Of a stretch of DNA of 64,000 nucleotides, positions 48,451 through 59,821 are shown piece by piece. Every line of letters starts with the position of its first letter. Position 1 is the first letter of the stretch. The notes under the pieces are model-generated. The model saw only the letters and a list, made by a program, of their open reading frames with translations, did no database searches and was not told the origin of the DNA. Where the stretch lies: the NCBI GenBank assembly GCA_023634235.1, contig JAMKCF010000003.1, forward strand, positions 15,470,742 through 15,534,741, read 5' to 3'. The stretch comes from Pisaster brevispinus. Its lineage: Eukaryota > Echinodermata > Asteroidea > Forcipulatida > Asteriidae. A program made the position numbers and the translations under genes.

Positions 48451-50354
48451 AGCAAAGAGACGTATACTAATAAGACTTATTGCTTCCCAAGTCGTGCTGG
48501 GAGAAATCCACGGGCACTCCCCGAGTTGTTTAGAATATATTTTATTCCAAATCCATGAGCTACACTGTTTATGTATCATTAATTTGATTTATTGTAGGGC
48601 GGAATTTGACATTTCTGGTGACAATTACAATCATCTCTTACAGTTGTATTTTCTGTGAATAAAAGTGTCTGTAGTGATGTAACAAATCGACGTTTCGATC
48701 GATGTGCTCTGGCCACCGTCAAGATACCCGTCAATATCCCGGGTATCCCGTCAATTTCACGTTTCAATCCTCCACTTGTTGTGACAACTACCTCACTTTG
48801 CCCACAACCTGCCGGTATTTTACGGACAATGGGGAGGACCAAAAGACCCTCTCCTGTGTCAACTCCCACACGGTATTATTACCGCCACTGAATGGGACAA
48901 GAAGCCCGGACCGGCAATTACCACCCGATTCTCTTTAAATGAGCAATCTTTAGGTGATCCCCATGGGTATTAAACAAGGAGTGTTGATACTACGGACAAT
49001 GGCGAGGGGGACAGATCCTCCGTAGGGGTCCCATTCAAGGGTGACGACAGCCAGGCGACGGTGGTAACCCACGGGGGTTTATCCCTGGACCGCTATCCTC
49101 TTCTTCAAAAGAATCACCATTGTCCAACGCAAATAGAGTCCATCCCAACTGCCATAGTGTCTTGTTACAGACACACACCCGCTATGAAGATTGTCTGAAC
49201 CAAAGTGTTGGGACAAACCAAAAGACAACCGCTTCCATTAGACTCAAGAAAAAGATCAGAATTAAAATGTCACCCCCTTTTTTTTACCCTCTTCTTGTTT
49301 GCGGCTTTACTCTTCCTTAATTGCCGGCTAGATGTTCGTAATTTTCGGCTTAGCGGAGTGGCATGCTTCATTTCAAGGTAGTGTTGCTGATGTCACTGCG
49401 TTGGAGAAGTATACAGACCACCCTTTTTGTCATCCTCAACGTCCCATTTAAACTCCAGTGAGAGGGGGTTTGGGCGGTAATTGCTGGCGATTTTGGTACA
49501 CTTTGGGGCAATTTAGGGGAATTGATCTGGGATGATGGTGGTGGTGAAGGGGGGGGGGTGATTTGTGAATCAAAGGAAAGACGACTGGAAATCGTCAATG
49601 GGAGCAAATACCGCATCAAAATGGTTATGTTGTATTGTGGTGGATTTAGTTAGTTTCTTTGATTGTGGTGGACCGGTCTGAGCTTTGGATTTGGCACTCT
49701 AATTTACAGTTTGGTATGAAGATAATTATATACATGTATCAACAATTTTTTTATTTTTTTTTTATTTTACGTTTCGAAGACCAAATCCGACTCAACGCAA
49801 CCGAAAAGGGAACAATCAACACGCAATGGGACGTCACCGATATTCAGCAACGAGTTAAGAGCTCAAGGTGACTTGTCACAACTTTTGCGAGTCTAGCTTT
49901 GACGTTCGGCGTCCAGCCTTGACGTACGCGCCTCAGCGTGGGTTGCTAAAGCAACAGAAGCAGAACTTCAATTTGGCAAGTTTGGGTTTCCAAAAACAAG
50001 GTTCCAGCAAAAAAAATATACAATGGGTTTGTAATTAAACTAAGACAACAAAACCCAACAGTATGGCATGTAAACGCTTTTGACTGAGCCACCATTTTGT
50101 CACATGGACTCAATCTCCAAACACTGTATCTTCAGAAAACTTCCAGTGAGAAGAAAGTGTTTGAAAGAGACGTCTACGCAACCCTTAAGGGGCCATCCAA
50201 AGTTTTCCCACATTTGAACGGTCTCACAAAAAGTACCAGAGGGGTGGACGGACTAGGAGACTATGTACGACATTAAGGGGCCGTCAAAAGTTTCCATTTT
50301 ACCCATCTAAATACATATGCTCACCTTGGTCCAGAGATCATACACAAGAACAAG
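48451..50354. other. Non-coding stretch
   Basis: No supported gene. GATACCCGTCAATATCCCGG then GTATC at 48722-48746 folds as an 8-bp stem. A near-duplicate TTAAGGGGCCATCCAAAGTT / TTAAGGGGCCGTCAAAAGTT occurs at about 50185 and 50273. A (GGT)n/G9 run is at 49533-49559. Frames here have no domain. Confidence 0.45.
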
Positions 50355-50765
50355 ACGAAATATTGTTATTGTTATGTTTCTGGTAATGACATCGAGGATG
50401 CCTCGTCAGTGAACTCAATCACTGTAACTCGCAAGCCTGATGAAACCTGGAAACAAGGGTGCTTGCTATGTGAACCAGAAACACCAGGGTTAATCCCAGC
50501 CCTAAACAGGACTCTACTTAAAACTTGAAAGGCCACCAGGGCTAGGGTTAACCCGTGATAAGTGTTCTGGTTTTTTTTTTACGTGCACTAGCAATCCTAG
50601 TACACAGGACCTACGGCTTAATGTCACATCCAAAGGACACAATAATTATGGTTCAGTATTTTGCTCAAGAACACAAGTGCCATGACCGGGACTCACACCC
50701 ACACTCAGCTTATCAGAGACATCAGAGCTTGAGTCTGGTGCTCTTAACGCTCGACCACGACTTGG
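50355..50765 (-). mobile_element. tRNA-Leu-like SINE with the shared 3' tail
   Basis: Reading the minus strand, the head is AGTCGTGGTCGAGCGTTAAG then AGCACCAGACTCAAGCTCTG, with a long variable arm as in leucine or serine tRNAs, and box-B-like GGTGTGAGTCC (50699-50689). The body has CACTTGTGTTCTTGAGCAAA, AACCATAATTATTGTGTCCT and TAAGCCGTAGGTCCTGTGTA. The tail is CATCAGGCTTGCGAGTTACA, GTGATTGAGTTCACTGACGA, then TGTCATTACCAGAAACATAA and a short AACAAT repeat. Only the tail is shared with the 24.4- and 48.2-kb SINEs; the head is different. It is non-coding and abuts a G12 run. Confidence 0.75.
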
Positions 50766-51945
50766 GGGGGGGGGGGTGTCGGAGACCACACACGGCTTTA
50801 ACAGGTGTGTAAAATGATTAAATGTAAATAATATGCATCAATTTTGAAAGACAAAAGTATGCAAGTACACTTTGGGGGAAGGAGGGGGGGGGGCTCAAAA
50901 GTAGTACTCTCTGTACGAACTAAAGAATGGTTCACAACTTTGGACGGTTCCTGAAGTGTAAACACAAATAATGTTGGTAGGCATCTACAGCCAATCAAAG
51001 GAGGAAAGAAACGGATTAAACAAAATACTGAACAGTCTATGGTAGGTTTTGGGAATTGGGTTTATAGTATGAACAATATATTAATGTACATCGGACGTAC
51101 AAAACAAGAAATGGTGATAAATAGGCCTACTACTTTGGTGTGAGGCCAGGGGTTCCTACAAGGTAGTCTCTCAATTTAACTTTTTTTACACGCTTTAAAC
51201 TTTTGTCCAACACCTAACGGGACCTTAGTGTTAATGTGCATAAATAAACACCTCGGCTCAATTTCTGATAACGGAACACTAATTCTGTTTTACATCAAAC
51301 TTACGGATAAACATTTAACAGTGCAGACTAAAATCAAGTGGTTTTTCTTTTTTTGTATAATCCGTTCGCTCGCCGGGCTGGCGCTACAGTAGCCGCCTTC
51401 GCGCGTTGAAGTGGCCGTCAGAGGAGAGTTTAACACGGCCGAGTCAATAAGATTTGCGAGTAATAAATTGAACTAATATATGCTCAACCGCTATTATGAC
51501 TGGCCACGGTGAGCGAAATAAGCGGTCCTTGAATGCCTTTGTTCGGGACGGGGGTGAGGGGCAAATTAAACGGCCTTCTCGATTCTTCAAGAGCTGTTTT
51601 TATTTATGTGTTGAGGAGACCGAGTTGACTCAGCCTTAAGAATTGATCAAAAGGGATTCGCTAAATAGTTAGTCTTTTGTGATCATAAATGATTCTAGAG
51701 CCCATCGGTACACATTGCTGAATGTAGTTCTCTCCTCGATGATATTTTATGGGTATATCTTTACTCTGGTCCATTGAAGGGTGGTACCCTGTCATTGATA
51801 AAAACTGTCTGTCACAGGTGAGTTTGTTTTGCACTGTCTCACAATGGTATTCCAGACGGCTGACTTGAGCCCAGACTTTGCAGTATTGCAGCAATGTGTC
51901 CTTAAGGTAGTTGCATGACTTTCACGAACATCAATCGTCATTCTC
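50766..51945. other. Non-coding stretch
   Basis: Starts in a G12 run (50764-50776), with a further G run near 50882-50892. 51365-51600 is mixed GC-rich DNA with GCGAGTAATAAATTGAACTA, possibly regulatory. The minus frame 51661-51894 has no recognised domain. Confidence 0.45.
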
Positions 51946-52015
51946 CTGAAGACGAGCAGAGCACACTGATTGAAACGTCGAGACTCGACTCAATCTCAAT
52001 CCCGGTATACTTGTC
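51946..52015 (+). mobile_element. Penelope-like motif CTGAAGA..GAAACGTC
   Basis: CTGAAGA at 51946-51952, GAAACGTCGAG at 51972-51982, then ACTCGACTCAATCTCAATCC and CGGTATAC. The CTGANGA..GAAA spacing and the GAAACGTC phrase parallel 23430-23457 and 63921-63941, and recall the hammerhead-bearing terminal repeats of Penelope-like elements. Helices are not clearly conserved here. Confidence 0.4.
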
Positions 52016-52262
52016 CGAGCCAACTCTTCTCCCAAAAAGATATGTTAATTAACACGGCTGTGTTACCCGTTTCTTAACTTAAATACTCGGTTGCTATATC
52101 CTACACCACCATCAGCTTCAGATCTTACTGATGTCTATGTTTGACTGCATCCACGAAGAAGCATAGTATTAGGATTAAAAGGGCAGGATTGACTTCTGCT
52201 GACGCTATGACCGTTGGCTGCAACGCCAGCGTTTAGAGGGGAAACAGGGACCTTTTGGTGTT
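52016..52262. other. Non-coding gap
   Basis: No gene or repeat identified; mixed-composition DNA. Confidence 0.5.
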
Positions 52263-52291
52263 CCTGCCGTGGGCGATTGATCGCCCGCAGG
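52263..52291. repeat. Strong GC-rich stem-loop
   Basis: CCTGC (52263-52267) pairs with GCAGG (52287-52291), and GGGCGAT (52271-52277) with ATCGCCC (52280-52286). That makes twelve pairs with a 3-base bulge on the left and a minimal loop. It sits in a T-poor, structured block (AACGCCAGCGTT lies 40 bases upstream). Function unknown; it could be the core of a small RNA or a palindromic element. Confidence 0.6.
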
Positions 52292-54954
52292 GAGAAGGGC
52301 AGGGATAAGACTGCAAGACAGTTTTTTTTTAACCTTGGTCCAACTCCAGATCCGTCAAAATCCGGATCAATCAGTCCAGATTGGGATTAACGCCTGATCT
52401 TGCAAGAAATACAACGATACGTCGGTGTGAATCGCTTGAACGTTTATTGAAGAATTCATTACTATTATAATTACGCGTAGAGACAGGGGTGTTCCTTCAC
52501 AAAAATGCAGCGATCGAATCAGGAAGGTTAGACAATGCGTGTGCCATTCATAAACCTTTAGCTCCCAAGCCCCGCTTCCGTAGACCACCCCCCCCCCTCC
52601 CCCAAGAAGATGAGATAAGTCTCTCACGGAAGAATAACACCGAGCAATCAACCTCTCCGAAGTGACACCTTTAAATAAACCAGGCGCCACCTTCAGCCAA
52701 ATCCAATCTTGTTGTTGCAATTTAGATTGTCACATAAGTCTATTCATGAAGAGGTATGCTATTTGGTCGTGCATTGTTCATCACAGACCCACTCTTCTCC
52801 CCAGAATTCCGCTCCATTCAGCAACAACCACTATGGAGCTCAACACAATGGGATTGTTAGTTTGGTTTTACTGTTGCGGTCGGTAACGGCCACAGTTATA
52901 CTGGCTCAAATCGAGTCTAACCGTGCTAGATGCCTCCTATTATGGCGTATTTAAGACCCACACATCTTCCAAGACGACTATCATTTTCTTATTTAATGTG
53001 TCTCAGTAATTGCCTCTAAAGTAATTCCGCCGCCTCGATTCATGTGGAGAGAAGGAGAGAGAGAGAAAAAGCGGGTCAATTCTTCCCTTTCAATCGATCA
53101 GTAGGAAACGTTGAGCTGGCTTTTTTCCCTATTCCGCCTCGACAACTCGAATCTCTTCTCGCGGTGGGGCCTGTTTCCCCTCAAACTGCCGATCCCAAAC
53201 AAGTGACAAAAGTCCTAAATCTTTAATTACTTCATCATTTTGGTATTGACAGCTTGGGATTTTCTGAGTTCGCTGATGTGTGTGTTTTGGGTTAATTTTT
53301 TTTCGAAGTCGTATTATTACTATTGCCTTATTTTGTTTGTTGAGGGGCAGGCGTTTCGGGAAAGCTTGGCTTGCCGGAATGTGTTAACTCATACACCATT
53401 TGGCTGGCTGAACGAGGTAGAGTATCAATGGCCAAAGTGATTCTAAGCCCAACACTTGTCGTGCAAACTGTAAGGGGGGGGGGGTTATAACCGTGGTATA
53501 ACGGGGTAACCTGATTGAGCGGATGGGGATCAGTCTCGCAAGTAGACAGGCTAAAGAAATGGGACAAAAGCAGGGTGGCGACAGGAGGATTTAGAGCTTC
53601 ACACCGTCAATTATCAAGTAAAGACCACCGGTGTCTGTCCTGAATAGACCGGACAATGGCCATTGAGGGCACTAGCACCCGCGGGGGTTACGTGCCGGGA
53701 CCTTTCGTCAATGGACCCGTACGGTCCCAATCTAGCAATGATTTGATGGGCAATTACCCGTCTTTTCTTGTGAGGGCCTGAGCCCACACCACCCGGGCAT
53801 TTGGTGGTCGAACTCCCCCACATGAATGGGCTCTGCCTGGCCGCTCTGGCGCCCGTTCGGTAGGATTCCTTGGTCCACCCAAAATGCAGAGCTGCAGGGG
53901 TTTATCTCCAGACAACATCTCATAGTTTTAGAACTTGTTTAGAAAGGTGTTTGTAGCAAGTGGAGACAGTAAAGAAAAAACAAGAAGAAGAAGGAGGAGA
54001 GGATAACCGATTTCAGGCGATGTCCTGATCCCACTGGATGTGACTTATCAGCTCAACCACAAGCCTTTAATTGGAATGCAACATGATTGCTTGGGCTTCA
54101 TTCATCAATCAATCATCCTTGTTGGAAAGATCAAAAATAAATGTAACAGGTTGAAGAAATGAAGGGTAATGAGCGTGGTGGAAAGCCCGGTATGTTGTGG
54201 TCACTGTTAACTAGTTTCTGATACTGCTCAGAGTCTACTCAACGCTGGTGCCGGTGTTGCTGTTTTGTTGTTGTTTGCAGATTGTAGATAAACACATCCG
54301 ATATTTGTTTGAGTTCCCAATTTTCCTTTGTTTTGCGGGGAGGGGTAGTTTCTTGCTTGCTTTTTAAACTGCAACCCATGTCTTAAAATGGTTTTGCAAT
54401 TGAATTAGTTGAATAATATTGTCAGTTTGCGTTGATGAATGTTTCTGTTCAAAGGTTGTAATAAAGGTAGGGTCATAGTTTTTTGGTCAATTAATGCTGA
54501 TTTATACTGGCACAATTATCACGGACGGTACAATAAAAGTCACATGTGAAAGTCTCAGTTGAATATAGTGTCTCCTTGTTGAGAAAACAGCGAGAGAAAA
54601 AAACCTCATCACGTTTTGTGCAGCTTGAACGTCGAATCCACCTTTAGCGAGGAGACAGAGGGTACCGATCGCTTGTCTGGCCACGGCATTCACAAACGGA
54701 CACCCACGGGAATGTGAACCCCCAAAACTCGCCTCAAAGCGAGTTCTGGCGACTCAAAGTGTTCGACATACTTGTATTGATTTCTAATCGATGGGGTCAT
54801 TCCAGACGAAATAATTTCGCAGGATTCTGTACAATTATCATCTCAGCTATGTGTAAAACCACTGCCTGCTCGGAATGTTTGTTTCAAACTAAAGCCCCAT
54901 ACAAATTGAAGACAACCTGAAAAATTTGACCAGTGAAAAAACTGGTGGACTGTG
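52292..54954. other. Non-coding stretch
   Basis: No supported gene. C/G homopolymer runs lie at about 52588-52598 and 53474-53483. The GC-rich, T-poor block at 53600-53900 is open in two minus frames without a domain. AAGAAGAAGAAGGAGGAGAG lies at about 53979-54000. TGTTGCTGTTTTGTTGTTGT lies near 54256. Confidence 0.45.
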
Positions 54955-55484
54955 AAGTGACAAGCTAGCTGGTCACTGAAAAGTGAAATGAAAAGCTAGC
55001 TAGTGAAATGACAAGCTAGCTAGTGAAAAGACAAACTAGCTAGTGAAATGACAAGCTAGCTAGTGAAATGACAAGCTAGCCATAGTAAAATGACAAGCTA
55101 GCTAGTGAAATGACAATCTAGCTAGTAAAATGACAAGCTAGCTAGTAAAATGACAAGCTAGCTAGTGAAATGACAAGCTAGCTAGTAAAATGACAAGCTA
55201 GCTAGTAAAATGACAAGCTAGCTAGTGAAATGACAAGCTAGCTAGTGAAATGACAAGCTAGCTCGTGAAAAGACAAACTAGCTAGTGAAATGACAAGCTA
55301 GCTAGTGAAATGACAAGCTAGCTATAGTAAAATGACAAGCTAGCTAGTGAAATGACAAGCTAGCTAGTAAAATGACAAGCTAGCTAGTAAAATGACAAGC
55401 TAGCTAGTAAAATGACAAGCTAGCTAGTGAAATGACAAGCTAGCTAGTAAAATGACAAGCTAGCTAGTGAAATGACAAGCTATA
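54955..55484 (+). repeat. 20-bp minisatellite with 242-bp higher-order period
   Basis: About 26 units of TAGTGAAATGACAAGCTAGC, with the variants TAGTAAAATG.., TAGTGAAAAGACAAACTAGC and a 22-base CATAG/TATAG unit. The marker unit with AAAAGACAAACTAGC occurs at 55021 and 55263, each followed by two standard units and one 22-base unit, so a block of 12 units (242 bp) is itself repeated. Units contain the self-complementary GCTAGC. Unit length and internal TGA/TAG exclude coding. The unit seems to have arisen from AGCTAGCTGGTCACTGAAAA at the left edge. Confidence 0.95.
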
Positions 55485-56764
55485 GGTAGTCACTTAAAAA
55501 AGGTTCAGGGTGAACCCTGTTCAGGTGTGAAAAGGTCAAACAAATTTCCCCAGAAATTTTCCCAGAAATTTGTCTAGTGAGTAGAAGAAGGCTTACGTGT
55601 ATGTTTTGCAGCTCTATACAAAACGACCCTGGTCTTTGCCGTGTAGGGATATCTAGACACTTTTCCATCAAGAATTCACAACAACAATTACACTTATTAC
55701 CCCTAAAATGCCTCCAGCATCCGGGAAATCTACCTCATCGTGTCAGCCTTTTTAGTGGCTTTAGAGAAACCGACAATAGATGTTTGTTTTTTAGAACACG
55801 ACGAGCTGCGAGCTCCCACGGGTCTGTAAACACACTTTCGTGGGGGTGAACAAATCAAGACCCCGGGGTTATGTTTATCTGCAGTCAGCCCCCCTCTATG
55901 CCTGGAGTAACTTTGCTTTATTGTATAATAGCCTACTTCATAATAGCTATGGAAAAATCGACACAACATAAATATACATGACCCTTCACTTGGGAGACGA
56001 TTTAAATCAATAAGCGCTACTGACATTAAAAACCTCAAAAGGAGCCTGATCCAAAATATACTGAACTTAAATTCATTGAAATAAGAAGTAATTATCTAGC
56101 TTGGGTTTCCTAATAGTAGGAGCAAAAATGAAATGCCAAATTTCTTTCACGTCGTTCTAAAGTGTGCCATAGCCTTACTTTGCAGATACCCTAACCATCG
56201 ATCAGTAACTAATGCCCCCACCCCCTCCCCAGCACACTACCTTATTTATCTAAATCCCTCAAACCTCACTGGCCAATCCTATACCAGACATTCTCTACAA
56301 GTCTACATAGCTGTCTGTGTGTCCGTCTGTTATTTTTTACGTCTGTTTTTTCGTTTGCTTTTCTGAAATTTGCTTGAGATATATATCTGTTTACCTAGAC
56401 AAGTGTTGCAAGTCATCACACGATAAATTATGGTTGCGCCATTTTGAGGAGTCACGTTCCTGTGTGTGTGTACGCCTGTACGGTATTGATGTGCCGTGCG
56501 CATTTTAGGCAACGCACGCGCAGTAGGGCGCGCACCATTTTATCTTTATGTGCGTTTTGACCATTGATCTCTATTATATTGAGATTAATGGTTTTGAATC
56601 CCCAAAATGACAGACCATGGGCCGTTAGCTGCGTTTGACAGTAGTGCAAAAGAGAGCAATTTGAAGATGTGTCAAATCACGTCAGGCTCTGCTTACAGCT
56701 GTGGAAGTCTGCGCTCAATTCACGCGATTTACATGGGTACCGGTCTGCGTAAATTCCCTAGCCA
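55485..56764. other. Non-coding stretch
   Basis: GGTTCAGGGTGAACCCTG at 55502-55519 is a near-perfect short palindrome just after the minisatellite. A pyrimidine-poor acceptor-like ATGTTTTGCAG at about 55601-55611 opens a 79-codon frame ending at 55849 with no recognised domain; I do not call it. The rest is AT-rich. Confidence 0.4.
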
Positions 56765-56975
56765 GAATTGACCCGGATCTCGTGACCGGATCCCTAGGGG
56801 CCCCCAGCTGACCCACTTCCGGGTCAGACTGACCCGTAGTTTAGAAATGTGATTTCAGCTTGAATTCTGCGTCAGTTTGACTCATTACTGGGTCATTTGA
56901 CAGAGATTCCGGGTCACACTGACCCAGGAATTGGTCAAGCCACACGGGACTCGGAACGGCTCAAGTCTGACCCTG
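56765..56975. promoter_or_regulatory. Cluster of nuclear-receptor half-sites (GGTCA/TGACC)
   Basis: Two perfect GGTCAnnnTGACC palindromes occur at 56822-56834 (spacer GAC) and 56912-56924 (spacer CAC). Further half-sites are TGACCC at 56769, TGACC at 56783, TGACCC at 56809 (an everted arrangement with GGGTCA at 56821), GGGTCA at 56890, GGTCA near 56933 and TGACCC at 56968. The GGTCA core is the DNA site of many nuclear receptors (ERR, COUP, HNF4, RXR partners). The spaced palindrome is the estrogen-response-element arrangement. Alternatively these are relics of a short degenerate repeat. It lies about 0.5 kb upstream of the candidate gene at 57.4 kb. Confidence 0.4.
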
Positions 56976-57345
56976 CAGTATTTAGAGAGTACAGCGTAGA
57001 TATATTTGGTAAGGAGTGCCAAGAAATTGGACCTAGATTAAGTTGCTCTCAACGTTTGTTTTGTGCTGAATGGTGAGTGTGTGACATTTCCATGCGACTA
57101 TTCCATGAGAATGTTGAAAACAACAATCACCTTTGTTGAAAACTATCAATAATGGCCACAGTCTTGCAAAAACGCCCTCCCCCTAAAATAAAACAAATTT
57201 GAATCGAAGACGGAATAAAGCTGTTAGGATTAGTTCAGTTCCATCTCCCCTTGGTTTAAACCAAGCTTTCGTGGAGAGGGGGGGGGAAGGGGGAAAAACA
57301 ACATATTTCCTTTTCAGTAAAAACTAATTTCCAACGGATGTCTAA
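56976..57345. other. Non-coding gap
   Basis: No gene. A G-rich run GAGAGGGGGGGGAAGGGGGA lies at about 57274-57293. An acceptor-like ATTTCCTTTTCAG ends at 57316, but the frame of the next candidate exon is closed by TAA at 57343. Confidence 0.45.
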
Positions 57346-57429
57346 GAGCAGAAATCCATCTCAAATGAAAACGACAAAACCCATCCCCGTTATAGTCTCC
57401 ACTCGCCAGACTACACCGAGGCCCCTTCA

Positions 57430-59821
57430 ATGTCAAATGGATTACAGATTCGTCAATCACAGACGGACTTCTTGTCATTTTTGGCGGATTTTACGAAAGA
57501 AGAGGACGAAAATCCTACGGGACTTGGGCTCTTCTCCGACGCGCGTACTGTTCTTGTGAGAAGGTTTTGCTCTCAATGCAAGTCTGTAAGCAAAGCTATA
57601 ATAGGCGACCTTCAGGTAGTATGTATACCGAAAGCTTGTGTAATTCATTTCAAGAATGAGAAAAGGTTAGCTTTGAAATCTAGGATAAAAGAGTTTCGGT
57701 TATAATTGGCAAAAAGCACGTTGTTCATTCAAGCCATGAATACCCGCTATAAATTTAAGTGTTTCTATTTAAGTCTATTTAAGATGTCAGTATCTCGCGA
57801 AACGCACGCACGCAGCATTAACTTTTCCCTCGCGCCGCGCGAGATCTGAACGGTTGGCCCATTAGCTGCGCCAAAACTGGCGACTTTGGGGGAAAATGCA
57901 AAGAGGAATTGGTACCCTCTGGACGGGCAGACAGAAGAAAAAACAAGATTTGTGTCTTTCCTTGTGTAGTGCCGACACAGATGCGCGGCGTGTCGCTCCA
58001 AGCACGATTCACTACACGAACTATTACTAGAAGGATGAAAAAAGCATCGTCTGTACATTCTTTGAAGATGAGACATGATGGTAAAAAAGGTCTTCCCGGA
58101 GTTTGATTGAAATGGGTTTCTGCATTTATAGCAAGGTTGCCCCGCCCCCTCGGGCTTTACCATCAGAAACATTGAAACATTGCCTAAACAGCCGACAGTT
58201 GGGGCAAACCGCTATTTCTAACCGATGTCTGCGTTTATTTAAAAGTCAAACAATTTAAGTCATACTTTTTCGTTGGTTTGTTTTTTACTTTCTCTGAATG
58301 GAAAGAGGTTCTATTATGTTTGTTGAAAACATGAGATACAACAATAAAAATTGCAAGTCATAAAGTATTTGTTGTGCTAATATTGAATTCAAATTCTGCA
58401 AAACTATACAATTCCAGCGTCATTCCGGGTGTAAGGCTGTTCGCTTTTTATGCAGTCGCCTTCACGTTCGTTTTTTTTTTTGTCAAAGCATCCGTTTGTC
58501 TTCATAATGAACCAGTGCTGGCGACGTGTAAATATTGTCTCTGAAGTGAAGCCATTTTATCAAATCAGCCTCTCGGTAAAAAGTTCTTGTCATCAAATCC
58601 GAGGCGACTACGAAGAAGACACAAGAAATGGTGGAACTCGCCGTGTTGTCTTCCTCTCGTCACAAGAGTCGCTCCATCCTCCACCGGAGGACTTTGTGGT
58701 CCTGACAGGCGATGGCGTTTCCTACCAGCCAGATCAAATTCTCAATATGTTCCACGGTCTCCACTGCGGAAAGCCCCCTATACAACGGCTTGTTGACCGT
58801 CGATGCTTCGATTACAGTAAGAGGCGCGCTTTCCTACACAACCATTCACCCTTTCCTTCATTTCGGCTGACATACATCTCGGTTCGTAGATTGATCACTC
58901 ACACGAATTAAAGGATTACTCGTCTTATTTCTTCTTCTGCTTCACGTCTTCTTGGCTTTTCTTGCAGGAAACTGGCTATGTTGGAGCAGGAAGAGGGCAA
59001 GATTGTAGATAAATAAGTTCAAGACCGTCTAGTTGATGAATGAGGGGACTGCACCGAACTAACATGGACGGGTTACGCTGAGATGCAGTCAGCCCACCGT
59101 ACTTCTGTCTCAACTAATTTATTGCAGTGGAGAAAGGCTAGATGTCTTTAAAAAAGTGCCTTCTATTCATTATGTGACCAACATATCACATTAAATTAAA
59201 GTTTAACTGCTGTGGCGCAAAATGCCTCAGGCCTAGTACCGGTATATACCATACACAAAACTGGAGTTGTAATTAATATACAGTATTAAACATACAATGT
59301 TTACAAAAACGATTGTGTTTTAGTGCATCTTTAAAATGAATGGCTTTACAACGACAGTTTCATGGCCATACATTATAATCACTGCGTTGCTTTTAAAACA
59401 TGTTACGTCACGTGTGTGGCCTCGTTGGAAAAACGCACTTAAAAACCATGTATGACATCACTACGAGGTTAAAAGTTGGTCTGTCAGCCTCTGTCTTAGG
59501 AAATGGTAGGACAACGTTCCCAGCTGGGTTGGCTCTTGTACGGTGATTATACTCAAACAATCAGATAAGAATTTCAAAACCATCCAAAATCAAAGGTTCG
59601 TGTTGTAGACAGTGGTCAAGAAAATCTGCCGAACCACGATCTTTTTTTCAGGAGCTCAGGAAACTACACGAGTCAGAACAGGCCTGGTGAGCCGAGTTTA
59701 CTCCCGGGGTACATTCTGGCCGACAGTCATCCTCCCCACGTCTCAAGCATCCAAGCTGAAACTTCCCGTCACACTCACAACAAAAGCTTACATTCCCCGG
59801 GACACTTTCTCCTCGCAATAA
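57430..59821 (+). CDS. Candidate three-exon gene, unknown protein
   Basis: Exon A 57430-57585 begins at an ATG (the frame is open back to 57346) and ends at AAGTCT|GTAAGC in phase 0. It encodes an acidic segment (FLADFTKEEDENPTGLG) then LVRRFCSQCKS. Exon B would be 58456-58816, after CGCTTTTTATGCAG|, or 58489-58816 after a weaker AAG. Both start in phase 0, and the exon ends at TTACA|GTAAGAG in phase 1. It encodes EVKPFYQISLSV, RRVVFLSSQESLHPPPEDF, VVLTGDGVSYQPDQILNMF and RLVDRRCFDY. Exon C is 59652-59821, after ATCTTTTTTTCAG|; phase 1 is kept and a stop ends it (VSRVYSRGTFWPTVILP, LKLPVTLTTKAYIPRD). The product is about 228 residues with no signal peptide and no recognised domain. Codon choice in exons B and C looks coding. 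An alternative last exon lies at 58968-59008 behind an excellent acceptor. Chance assembly is possible. Confidence 0.3.
58968..59008 (+). CDS. Alternative terminal exon of the 57.4-kb candidate
   Basis: The acceptor CTTCTTGGCTTTTCTTGCAG| has a long pyrimidine tract beginning near 58922. Joined to the phase-1 donor at 58816 it continues RNWLCWSRKRARL and then stops at 59006-59008. If real it would compete with the exon at 59652. The other frame here (KLAMLEQEEGKIVDK) would need a different upstream phase. Confidence 0.2.

Noticed and set aside
48167..48658. 163-codon protein
   Set aside because: Most of it reads antisense through a SINE.
54955..55484. CRISPR array
   Set aside because: Units are contiguous with no unique spacers, and the genome is eukaryotic; it is a minisatellite.
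55611..55849. Exon after ATGTTTTGCAG
   Set aside because: Weak acceptor, codon use not distinctive, no partner donor upstream.
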